25,179 bases of DNA from Anaerolineae bacterium (GCA_026129385.1 JAHCIE010000009.1:1-25179); one strand, 5' to 3'; positions 15,109-21,867 are shown, counted from the stretch's first letter. Made by a program: numbers and translations. Notes: a model not told the origin generated them from the letters alone.

Positions 15109-16060
15109 ATTTGATCCTCGGGTCCAGGAAGCCGTAGATGATATCGACCAGGAAGTTGCACACCACGACCAGCACGGCCGAGATGAACACGATGCCCATC
15201 ACCACGGGGGTGTCGCTGTTGAAGATCGAGTTGATGAGCAGGTCCCCAACGCCGGGCACGCGGAAGATCTGCTCGGTGACGATGGCGCCGGTAAAGATGG
15301 CCGGCAGACTGAGGGCGATGAGGGTGACGACGGGGATAAGGCTGTTGCGTAGGACGTGGCCGACGACCACCGTGTGCTCGCCCAGGCCCTTGGCGCGGGC
15401 CGTGCGCACGTAGTCCTGGGGCAGATTATCGAGCATCGAGGCGCGGGTGAAGCGCATGAGCGTCGCCATCTGGAACAGGCACAGCACGGCAATGGGCATG
15501 ATGCTCATCTTCAGGAACTCGATGAGCGACTGGAGGTTGGTGACCTTGAGGGTCGAGTCGTAGATGAAGGGCAGCCAGCCGAGCTTGACGCTGAAGATGA
15601 TGATGAACAGGGTGCCGGTGAAGAAGGTCGGGACCGAAAAGCCGATGAAGGCGAAGGTCGTCGCGGACTGGTCGAAGACCGAGTATTTCCGGTAGGCGGA
15701 GATGACGCCGATGGGAATCGCCAGAATCACCGCCAGGAAATAGGCGGTTCCGACAATCCATAGCGTGGTCGGCAGACGCTGCTTGATAAGGTCGGTGACG
15801 GGGATGCGGCTGGCGAAGGAGTAGCCCAGGTCGCCGCGCACGGCGTTGTTCAGCCAGCGCACGTAGCGCACCGGCACGGGCTGGTCGAGGCCCAGCGAGC
15901 GCTTGATGTTCTCACGCACTTCCGGCGGCACGGCCGGGTTGGCGGCAAATTGCGAGAGGGGATCACCTGGCGCCAGCGCCAGAATCATGAAGAGGATGAA
16001 GCTCATCGCGATGAGCGTGGGGATCGCGATGAGCAGGCGGCGCATGATGTAACGTGTCAT
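15101..16060 (-). CDS. peptide/nickel-type ABC permease (DppB-like)
   Basis: The 319-aa protein is an intact DppB/OppB permease: MTRYIMRRLLIAIPTLIAMSFILFMIL is helix 1, APGDPLSQF and LGLDQPVPVRYVRWL are the conserved periplasmic entry, and DYVRTARAKGLGEHTVVVGHVLRNSLIPVVTL is the EAA loop that contacts the ATPase. Six helices are visible. GGAG lies six bases before ATG 16060. A strong promoter is present 35-65 bp upstream, so dppBC can be transcribed apart from the solute-binding genes. It pairs with the DppC-like permease; substrate is probably peptides or other oligomers. Confidence 0.92.
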   Translation of the reverse strand: MTRYIMRRLLIAIPTLIAMSFILFMILALAPGDPLSQFAANPAVPPEVRENIKRSLGLDQPVPVRYVRWLNNAVRGDLGYSFASRIPVTDLIKQRLPTTLWIVGTAYFLAVILAIPIGVISAYRKYSVFDQSATTFAFIGFSVPTFFTGTLFIIIFSVKLGWLPFIYDSTLKVTNLQSLIEFLKMSIMPIAVLCLFQMATLMRFTRASMLDNLPQDYVRTARAKGLGEHTVVVGHVLRNSLIPVVTLIALSLPAIFTGAIVTEQIFRVPGVGDLLINSIFNSDTPVVMGIVFISAVLVVVCNFLVDIIYGFLDPRIKYD

Positions 16061-16084
16061 AGGCGGCTCCGCTTCTCAACCCTC

Positions 16085-16095
16085 GGCACGGTGCC
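16085..16095. promoter_or_regulatory. palindrome at the dppB start point
   Basis: GGCAC-g-GTGCC is an exact palindrome at the expected +1 of the dppB promoter. It could be a small operator or a 5' hairpin of the message. Confidence 0.4.
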
Positions 16096-16098
16096 AAG

Positions 16099-16127
16099 AT
16101 TGTATGTCTATCCCCTGCCCGTGTCAA
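16099..16127 (-). promoter_or_regulatory. sigma-70 promoter for dppBC
   Basis: TTGACA (16127-16122), a 17-bp spacer and TACAAT (16104-16099) match 11 of 12 bases. The same hexamers and spacing occur upstream of the second solute-binding gene (20247-20275). Confidence 0.8.
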
Positions 16128-16140
16128 AGGGCCTATCGGG

Positions 16141-16247
16141 TGACCAGGGACCAAGGACGAATGACCAATGGGACCAAGAACGAAGGACGAAGAACCAACA
16201 GCCCACCCTCAACGCGAGAAGCTCCCTCGGCCCTTCGTCTTTGGTCA
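16141..16247. repeat. heptamer array with inverted arm (GACCAAG/GACGAAG)
   Basis: Eight units run from 16141 to 16198: TGACCAG, GGACCAA, GGACGAA, TGACCAA, (TG) GGACCAA, GAACGAA, GGACGAA, GAACCAA. After about 32 bp of unique sequence an inverted arm CCCTTCGTCTTTGGTCA (16231-16247) can pair with the array. It lies between the first solute-binding gene and dppB. Confidence 0.8.
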
Positions 16248-16255
16248 AGAGAGAG

Positions 16256-16285
16256 GCAGGGGCGCACGTCGCTGTGCGCCCCTGC
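16256..16285 (-). terminator. 12-bp perfect hairpin after the first solute-binding gene
   Basis: GCAGGGGCGCAC (16256-16267) and GTGCGCCCCTGC (16274-16285) flank a 6-base loop. It begins 15 bp after the stop codon of the gene on the minus strand. A near-identical hairpin follows the paralogous gene at 18229-18252. The tail is only weakly T-rich. Confidence 0.65.
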
Positions 16286-16300
16286 GGAGAGTGATGACTG

Positions 16301-18184
16301 CTACCTGTACCAATTGCCAATGTCCCATAGCTCAGAGTCCCATGGGTTCGGCGTATTGCCCTTGAGGTCCTTAGCCTTGCCGGACGCGGGCGTGGCGCGG
16401 CTGACCAGAGGGACCATCACCACGTCGTTGACGAGGGTGTCGTTGGCCTTGATGATCAGGTCCTTGCGTTTGGCGGCGTCCGTCTCGCTACGCAACTGGT
16501 CAACGATCTGGTCGAAGGCTGGGTTCTGGTAACGGGTGAGGTTGGTGCCGCGCCACTCGTTGGCCTTCGCCGCCACCTGCGGGCTGGTCCACTGGGCGAA
16601 GAAGTTGGTGGGGTCGGGCTGGTCCGAGCCGCTGGTATACATCTGGATGTCGGCGTAGAAGTGGCCGATATTGTCGGTGTTGCCCGCCGCGCTATCGAAG
16701 AAGACGCCGGCGTTGACCGCCTTCAGCTCGGCGTCGACGCCAATCTTGGCCCACGCCGCCTTGATCAATTCCTGCGTCGCCTGGCGCACGGGATTGACGC
16801 TGGTCTGGAACAGGACCTTGAGCTTCTTGCCGTCCTTCTCGCGGATGCCGTCAGCGCCGACCTTCCAGCCGGCTTCGTCGAGGAGCTGCTTGGCCTTCTC
16901 CGGATCGGGGTCGCACTTGGTGTTGGGCGAGACGAAGTCGGGCGGCGCGTTCAGGACGTTACACGTCCACTTGCCGTAGGCCCCATACAGTTGCTCGGCG
17001 ATCTGCTTGCGGTCGATGGCGAGGCCGAGGGCCTGGCGCACCTTCAGGTCACTCAGGAAGGGGTGCTTGGTGCTCGGCTCGGAGCGCGCGCCGTTGACCT
17101 CCGTGTTGGGGTCGGCGAAGTTCATGTTGAGGCGCTCGAACTGGCTGCTGGGCAGGGTCACGGCCTCGCCCTTGCCCGCGTTGACCAGGGGCTGCATGAC
17201 CGTCCAGGGCACCTGGAGGTTCCAGGCATAGTCAGCGTCGCCGGTCTGGAAGACGGCGCGGGCGGCCGAGGTGGCGTCGCCGCCGCCCTTGATCTGGACT
17301 TCCTTGAAGAAGGGCCGCGCTGGGTCGCGGTAGTTCTCGTTCAGATCGTAGACGACCACGTCGCCCGGCTTGAACTCCCTGACCTTGTAGGGGCCGGTGC
17401 CGATGGGCTTGAGGTTGCCGGGCGCATCCTTGGCCTTCTCGCCCATGTAGTCCTGGAACTGCTTCTTTTGCAGGATGACGTTGTTTGCCGAGACAAAGGC
17501 CTCGTAGGGGTTGGGGCTGGCCTTCTTGAAGGTGACCTTGACGGTGTTCTTGTCCACCGCCTCGGCCTTCTCCACGTTCTCCATAAAGCGGGCGTTGGTG
17601 GAGGCCGTCTTGGGGTCAGAGACGTATTGCCAGGTAAAGACCACGTCGTCGGCGGTGAAGTCGGAGCCGTCGGACCACTTGACGTCGGGCTTGAGCTTCC
17701 AGGTGACGGTCTTGCCGTCGGCCGACACGCCGCCGTTCTCGCGGGTGGGAATCTCGGCGGCCAGGGCGGGCGTGGGTTTGCCGTCAGGCCCGATCCAGGC
17801 CAGCGGCTCCAGGACCACGCTGGCGGCGTGGTAGTCCTTGGTGCCCGCGGCGAGGTGGGCATTCAGGATGGTGGGGGCCTGCCAGTAGAGGACCTTGAGC
17901 TGGTCGCCCTTGCCGCGACCCGGCCCGGCGGCCGGCGCGGCTGGCTGAACAGCGGCGGCCTTGGCAGCGGCGGCGACGGTAGGCGCGGCCTGCTGGACGG
18001 CGGCGGCGACGGTGGGCGCGGCCTGCTGAGCAGCGGCGGCGACGGTGGGCGCGGCCTGTTGAACGGCCTTGGCGGCGTCCTGGGCGGTCGGGGCGGCCGG
18101 GGCCTGGGCGCAGCCCGACGCCACCAGGAGCAAGGCCAGGCCGAGGAGCATCGTCAGTAGTCGGTTCCTGCGCGCGGAAAGCAT
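16301..18184 (-). CDS. ABC solute-binding lipoprotein, family 5 (DppA-like), copy 1
   Basis: The 627-aa protein has a lipoprotein signal (LLVASGC, lipidated Cys25), then an Ala/Pro/Gln linker with three exact-type 11-residue repeats (V/A)QQAAPTVAAA at about 41-73. The SBP_bac_5 domain starts near 95 (LKVLYWQAPTILNAHL) with VTWKLKPDVKWSDGSDFTADDVVFTW, PIGTGPYKV, FLSDLKVRQALGLAIDRKQIAEQLY, and ends WDIGNWYR. It would bind peptides or similar oligomers outside the membrane and deliver them to the DppBC-like pair. The ATG at 18184 has GAGGAG upstream. It lies 80 bp after copy 2, with a hairpin between, so its expression probably relies on read-through. Confidence 0.93.
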   Translation of the reverse strand: MLSARRNRLLTMLLGLALLLVASGCAQAPAAPTAQDAAKAVQQAAPTVAAAAQQAAPTVAAAVQQAAPTVAAAAKAAAVQPAAPAAGPGRGKGDQLKVLYWQAPTILNAHLAAGTKDYHAASVVLEPLAWIGPDGKPTPALAAEIPTRENGGVSADGKTVTWKLKPDVKWSDGSDFTADDVVFTWQYVSDPKTASTNARFMENVEKAEAVDKNTVKVTFKKASPNPYEAFVSANNVILQKKQFQDYMGEKAKDAPGNLKPIGTGPYKVREFKPGDVVVYDLNENYRDPARPFFKEVQIKGGGDATSAARAVFQTGDADYAWNLQVPWTVMQPLVNAGKGEAVTLPSSQFERLNMNFADPNTEVNGARSEPSTKHPFLSDLKVRQALGLAIDRKQIAEQLYGAYGKWTCNVLNAPPDFVSPNTKCDPDPEKAKQLLDEAGWKVGADGIREKDGKKLKVLFQTSVNPVRQATQELIKAAWAKIGVDAELKAVNAGVFFDSAAGNTDNIGHFYADIQMYTSGSDQPDPTNFFAQWTSPQVAAKANEWRGTNLTRYQNPAFDQIVDQLRSETDAAKRKDLIIKANDTLVNDVVMVPLVSRATPASGKAKDLKGNTPNPWDSELWDIGNWYR

Positions 18185-18228
18185 GGCGTTTTCTCCTCGC
18201 GGTGCGAATCGACAGTGGGCTGAAAGTA

Positions 18229-18252
18229 GGGGCGCACATCGCTGTGCGCCCC
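18229..18252 (-). terminator. 10-bp perfect GGGGCGCACA hairpin after solute-binding copy 2
   Basis: GGGGCGCACA and TGTGCGCCCC flank TCGC, preceded by GTA so that it matches the GTAGGGGC family. It starts 12 bp after the stop of copy 2 on the minus strand and lies in the 80-bp space before copy 1. It may be a partial terminator or a 3' stabiliser that sets unequal expression of the two copies. Confidence 0.65.
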
Positions 18253-18264
18253 CGTAGGTGAGTG

Positions 18265-20161
18265 TTACTGCTTCCTGTACCAGTCGGCGATGTTGTACAG
18301 CTCCGCCGACCAGGGATCGAGCGAGGGGCCTACCAGATTCTTGGCCTTAGCGGCGGTGGGCTGGGTGCGCGCTACCAGGGGGATGATCACGACATCGTTG
18401 ACCAGCATGTCGTTAGCCTTGATGATCAGGCTCTGACGCTTGGCCGGGTCAAGCTCCTGGCGGATCTGGTCGATGAGCTTATCGTAGTCGGGATTCGACC
18501 AGCGGCCGTAGTTGGCGCCGCGCCACTCGTTGGACTTCTGGGTGATCTCCTTGGTGGTCCAGCCATCGAGGTAGTTGATGAAGGCCGGGTCCGAGGAGTT
18601 GTTGGTGAACATCTCGACGTCGGTGTAGAACTTGGCCGCTGTGTCGGGGTTGCCGGCGTCGCTGGAGAAGAAGACGCCCGCCTGGACCGACTTCAGCTCG
18701 GTGTCGACGCCGATCTTCTGCCAGGCAGCCTTGACCAGGTCCTGGGTGGCCTGGCGGATGGGGTTGACCGTCGTCTGGTAGACGACCTTGAGCTTCTTAC
18801 CGTCCTTCTCGCGGATACCGTCGCTGCCGACCTTCCAGCCGGCTTCGTCGAGGAGTTGCTTGGCCTTCTCAGGGTCGGCGTCACACTTGGTGTTCTTCGA
18901 CTCCAGGTCGGGCACGCCGACCACGATGTTGCAGGTGGCGACGCCGGCCGGGCCGTAGAGCTGGGTGGCGATCTGCTTGCGGTCGATGGCGAGGGCCAGG
19001 GCCTGGCGGACCTTAGGATCGCTCAGGAAGGGGTGCTTGGTAGTTGGCTCGGAGCGTGCGCCGTTGACTTCGGTGTTGGGGTCGGCGAAGTTCATGAGGA
19101 TGCGCTCGACGCTGGAGCTGGGCGCGACAACCATCTCGCCCTTGCTGGCCGGGTTGCTGGCCAGCGGGGTGATGACAGCGGCAGGAACCTGGAGGTTCCA
19201 GCCGTAGTCGGCCTCGCCGGTCTGGAGGACGGCGCGGGCGGCCGAGGTGGCGTCGCCGCCGCCCTTCATCTGAACTTCGCTGAAGAAGGGCTTGTTAGGC
19301 TCGCGATAGTTGGGGTTGGGGGCGTAGGTCACCACGTCGCCGGGCTTGAAGTCGGTGACGACATAGGGGCCGGTGCCGATGGGCTTGGCGGGGGCGTCGC
19401 GGCGCTATCGCCCATGTGGTGCTGGAACTGCTTCTTCTGCAGATCGGGCTCAGCTCGTTGGTGAAAGATACAGTACGGATACAGGTTGGGTTCCGCAGGT
19501 AACCACTGACCGTCGGTCCTGAGACTCTGACCTTCGTCACATGGTGACGGGGCGTTGATGGACGCGGTCTTGGGGTCGGCGATGTGCTGGTGGTGAAGAC
19601 CACGTCGTCGGCGGTAAGTCTGCCGTCGGACCACTTGATGCCAGCGAGCTGGTGATGGTCTTACATCGGCGGAGATGCCGCCGGTCGCAGGTCAGGATAT
19701 CAGCGGCCAGAGCAGGGCAGGCTTGCTGTCGCGATATGACCAGCGAAGCTCGAGGACAGGCTTCAGGCACATTGTGGTGTAGTGCCCTGGGCCCGAGGTT
19801 AGGTCCCAGGATGGTGGCGAAACGCACCAGAGCAACTTCAACTGACCGGCGGAGCCACGGAGTGGCGCTGGCCCGGGTACGTGCTGGCGCCGGCGACACT
19901 GGCGGCGACGCCAGAGCCTCGGTTTCCACTTGGCGGCGGCGGCGGGCGGCTGGTGGGCGCGGCGGCGCGGGGGCCTCCGACCCGGGGGCGGCGGCCTTCG
20001 GCGCGGCAGCGGCGGCTACAGTGGGCGCCGCCTGCTGCACAGCAGCGGCCGGTCGGCGCGGCCTGCTGGGCGGCGGGGGCCTGGGCGCACGCGCCCAGGG
20101 CAAGCAGCAGCGCCAGGGCGGCCATCAGTACCCCGAGACTGGTGACACGGACCGGTTTCAT
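18265..20161 (-). pseudogene. ABC solute-binding lipoprotein, family 5, copy 2; N-terminal half frame-damaged
   Basis: The start ATG 20161 has GGAGGAG upstream and gives a lipoprotein signal (LLLALGAC, Cys25). From about 20060 to 19390 the homology to copy 1 jumps between frames and carries many substitutions. From about 19390 to the stop at 18265 it is one clean frame, strongly similar to copy 1 throughout (SDPKVRQALALAIDRKQIATQLYGPAG, KQLLDEAGWKVGSDGIREKDGKKLKV, ending YNIADWYRKQ). The overall span (1897 bp, not a multiple of three) equals copy 1 in size. It is the first gene of the dpp cluster, with two promoters upstream. I think damage by poor consensus is likelier than decay, since half of the gene is under clear coding constraint. 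Confidence 0.8.
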
Positions 20162-20232
20162 CTGAATTCTCCTCCTGAGAGATCGAGCGGTGGTGGCTGT
20201 CGGGAGCCAGTGGGCAAGGTGCGCCAGGCCCC

Positions 20233-20246
20233 GGCTGTGAGCAGCC
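20233..20246. promoter_or_regulatory. small inverted repeat at P1 start of solute-binding copy 2
   Basis: GGCTG (20233-20237) and CAGCC (20242-20246) flank TGAG at the expected +1 of P1, the same relative place as the palindrome in the dppB promoter but with different sequence. Confidence 0.35.
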
Positions 20247-20275
20247 ATTGTACTAAGAAGGCCCCTGGGTGTCAA
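20247..20275 (-). promoter_or_regulatory. promoter P1 for solute-binding copy 2
   Basis: TTGACA (20275-20270), 17-bp spacer, TACAAT (20252-20247): 11 of 12 bases, identical hexamers to the dppB promoter. The leader to ATG 20161 is about 80 bases. Confidence 0.8.
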
Positions 20276-20379
20276 AGGCCCCAGGCTGGGCGCGCGTCAA
20301 CGGTCGAACGTGGGGTCAATCGACTCAGCCAGCTATCCGATGCGCCCTCCTTTCGCTGCGCCGTCGGAAAAGTTGACGG

Positions 20380-20408
20380 ATTCTAGTGTAGAACAGGGGA
20401 ACTGTCAA
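20380..20408 (-). promoter_or_regulatory. promoter P2 for solute-binding copy 2
   Basis: TTGACA (20408-20403), 17-bp spacer, TAGAAT (20385-20380): 11 of 12 bases. It lies 133 bp upstream of P1 on the same strand, giving a tandem promoter pair. Confidence 0.7.
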
Positions 20409-20483
20409 AGGCGTACCCTGAGCGCCCTGCAACGGAAGTGTACAAGGGTTATGCGCGAGGGCGCGCGTCGGTTGCGGTAGTCC

Positions 20484-20592
20484 CCCCGAATAGAATTCGG
20501 GGTAGGCGGTCTCGCCTCTGGGCGACCGCCCCATCCCAACCTGCCTCGGCAGGTGTGCGGTATCAGTTCGCGACTTCCAGTCGCGGGTGGGA
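20484..20592. ncRNA. multi-hairpin structured element (candidate ncRNA or mosaic repeat)
   Basis: Four hairpins follow each other closely. H1: CCCCGAAT/ATTCGGGG (20484-20502, 3-base loop). H2: GGCGGTC/GACCGCC (20505-20530) with inner GCC/GGC. H3: ACCTGCC/GGCAGGT (20539-20554). H4: CGCGACT/AGTCGCG (20569-20585, 3-base loop). TCCCA (20534-20538) can pair with TGGGA (20588-20592), closing H3 and H4 into a branched domain. It lies between divergent promoters, ends 10 bp before the -35 of the 107-aa gene, and has no ORF. It may be RNA, a mosaic of REP-like palindromes, or a regulatory DNA site. Confidence 0.5.
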
Positions 20593-20601
20593 CATTGCCC
20601 C

Positions 20602-20630
20602 TTGACACCCACGCCCAGCCTTCATATAAT
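20602..20630 (+). promoter_or_regulatory. perfect consensus sigma-70 promoter for the 107-aa gene
   Basis: TTGACA (20602-20607), exactly 17 bp, TATAAT (20625-20630): 12 of 12 bases. Start is expected near 20637, leaving a leader of about 85 bases. Confidence 0.88.
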
Positions 20631-20644
20631 ATTCCCAAACGGAT

Positions 20645-20660
20645 GTTCTCTTTTGAGAAC
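20645..20660 (+). promoter_or_regulatory. 5' leader hairpin
   Basis: GTTCTC-TTTT-GAGAAC is an exact 6-bp stem with a tetraloop, about 8 bases from the expected transcript start. It may protect the mRNA 5' end or be an operator. Confidence 0.5.
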
Positions 20661-20721
20661 GCCGCTTCCTTCTTCCCTCTACCTTGATGAGCCGCTGAAC
20701 CCGTTGCGAAGGAAGTGAACC

Positions 20722-21045
20722 ATGCCTAAGGAAAAGACCCTCATCCCCAACCGCCAGATCGAGCTGATGTTCTTCCGCATCGCCAGCGACGCCGAGGTCG
20801 GCAAGTACATCGAGCTGGCCGAGCAAGGTCTGCGCCACACCGCGACGGCCTACGCTTCCAACAAGGTCTACCGCCTGTTCATGGAACTGGTGGACCTGGC
20901 CGAGGCCATCGGCGCGTTGCCCACCGAGGCCGATGAGCCGCTGCCCGCGCCCATCATCATCGGCGGCGGCAGCGACGACAGCCCGCGCGAGGGACGCCCC
21001 GCGCTGCGGGTGCTACCCGGCGGAAGCCAGCGGCGGAGGGCGTAG
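20722..21045 (+). CDS. small protein of unknown function (107 aa)
   Basis: I do not recognise this family. Residues of about 1-75 are predicted to be mostly helical and soluble (NRQIELMFFRIASDAEVGKYIELAEQGLRHTATAYASNKVYRLFMELVDLAEAIGAL), with regular spacing of hydrophobic residues, so two or three packed helices or a coiled coil are plausible. From about 76 the chain is Pro/Gly-rich and charged, likely disordered (PAPIIIGGGSDDSPREGR...GGSQRRRA). There is no signal peptide, membrane segment or cysteine. ATG 20722 has AAGGAAG about 8 bases upstream. Expression is probably high, given a perfect promoter. The stop TAG (21043-21045) lies in the first unit of the heptamer array that follows. No functional partner is evident: the nearest genes are a divergent ABC gene and an AsnC regulator. 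Confidence 0.75.
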   Translation: MPKEKTLIPNRQIELMFFRIASDAEVGKYIELAEQGLRHTATAYASNKVYRLFMELVDLAEAIGALPTEADEPLPAPIIIGGGSDDSPREGRPALRVLPGGSQRRRA

Positions 21046-21253
21046 AGCGTGGAGCGTGGGGCGTGGAGCGTGGGGCGTGAGGCGTGGAGCGTGGAGCGTG
21101 GGGCGTGGAGCGGGGCGCGTGAGGCGTGATGCGTAGAGCGTAGAGCGTGGAGCGTGAGGCGTGGAGCGTGTGAGGCGTGAGGCGTGGAGCGTGAGGCGTG
21201 GAGCGTGGAGCGTGGAGCGTGGAGCGTGAGGCGTGAGGCGTGGGGCGTCAGGC
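21042..21253. repeat. 30-unit heptamer array, consensus GTGRRGC
   Basis: From 21042 to 21253 the sequence is about 30 consecutive 7-bp units (GTGGAGC, GTGGGGC, GTGAGGC, with GTAGAGC, GTGATGC and GTCAGGC variants). Only one unit (21168-21176) is 2 bp too long and one (21112-21118) is poorly matched. The first unit contains the stop codon of the preceding gene. Frames through it give only repeated dipeptide patterns and are not genes. Confidence 0.95.
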
Positions 21254-21306
21254 GGCGAAGATGGTTCTCGCTGTCGCCTCACGTTCTATCACGGTTGCCA
21301 ATCATC

Positions 21307-21319
21307 CATCCGGCGGATG
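21307..21319. promoter_or_regulatory. 13-bp palindrome upstream of the AsnC promoter
   Basis: CATCCG-g-CGGATG lies 21 bp upstream of the -35 hexamer of the AsnC-family gene. It is a candidate site for autoregulation, which is common in Lrp/AsnC regulators. Confidence 0.4.
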
Positions 21320-21340
21320 CGCATATCCACCAAAAGATCA

Positions 21341-21369
21341 TTGACAACGGGCGCGATATGACGTATAAT
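21341..21369 (+). promoter_or_regulatory. perfect consensus sigma-70 promoter for the AsnC-family gene
   Basis: TTGACA (21341-21346), exactly 17 bp, TATAAT (21364-21369): 12 of 12 bases. The start near 21377 gives a leader of about 23 bases with AGGGGG before the GTG. Confidence 0.88.
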
Positions 21370-21399
21370 TAACGGCAGACAACCAACCAGGGGGCGCGC

Positions 21400-21867
21400 G
21401 TGGAACGACCACTACTCGACGACATCGACCGCCAGATCATCGCGCTGCTACAGAGCAATGCCCGTATCAGCAACGCGGAGATCGGCCGCTGTGTCGGCCT
21501 GACCGCCTCCTCAGTCTATGAGCGGGTACGCAAGCGCTGGAAGACGGCGGGTCATCCGGGGCTACACCGCCATCGTCGACCCGACCGCCCTGGGCAAGCC
21601 CATCCTGGCCTTCGTTCGCGTCCAGAGCGTGCCCAATGTTCAGTCCTTCGAGCAGGCGATTCGTGATCGCCCCGAGATCCTGGAATGTCACGAACTGGCC
21701 GGCGAAGACTGGTACATCGTCAAGGTGCGGGTACAGGTACAGCGGAGCTACGCCGCACGTTGGTCGACCTGCGCACGGCAAGCCGGGGCACGGCGACCGT
21801 GACGATGATCGTCTTGCAGACTGTGAAAGAAAACCAAGCCCGGTCCCAAGTGGCGCTACCGTTTTAG
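21400..21867 (+). pseudogene. Lrp/AsnC-family transcriptional regulator, frame-damaged
   Basis: GTG 21400 starts LLDDIDRQIIALLQSNARISNAEIGRCVGLTASSVYERVRK, the AsnC winged helix-turn-helix. After a net shift near 21540-21560 (an extra CG and a missing G restore RKLEDGGVIRGY) the frame continues with VIRGYTAIVDPTALGKPILAFVRVQ, the start of the RAM ligand-binding domain, and CHELAGEDWYIVKVRV. A second shift near 21735 leads to ELRRTLVDLRTASRGTATVTMIVLQTVKEN and the TAG ending at 21867. The rejoined protein would be about 155 aa, normal for the family. It would respond to an amino acid or other small ligand and may control the neighbouring transporter. The perfect promoter argues that the gene is alive. 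Confidence 0.8.

Noticed and set aside
16661..18160. 499-aa open frame on the plus strand
   Set aside because: It is the antisense shadow of the first solute-binding gene, Gly/Val/Leu-rich with no domain pattern, and the minus-strand protein is a clear family member.
18262..19464. 400-aa open frame on the plus strand
   Set aside because: Antisense of the second solute-binding gene, with the same low-information composition as the shadow of copy 1.
21042..21253. CRISPR array
   Set aside because: Repeat units are 7 bp with no spacers and no cas genes nearby.
21013..21282. 89-aa minus-strand frame of repeated short peptides
   Set aside because: It is a translation of the heptamer array: all frames through a 7-bp repeat show a 7-residue pattern. 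No coding evidence.
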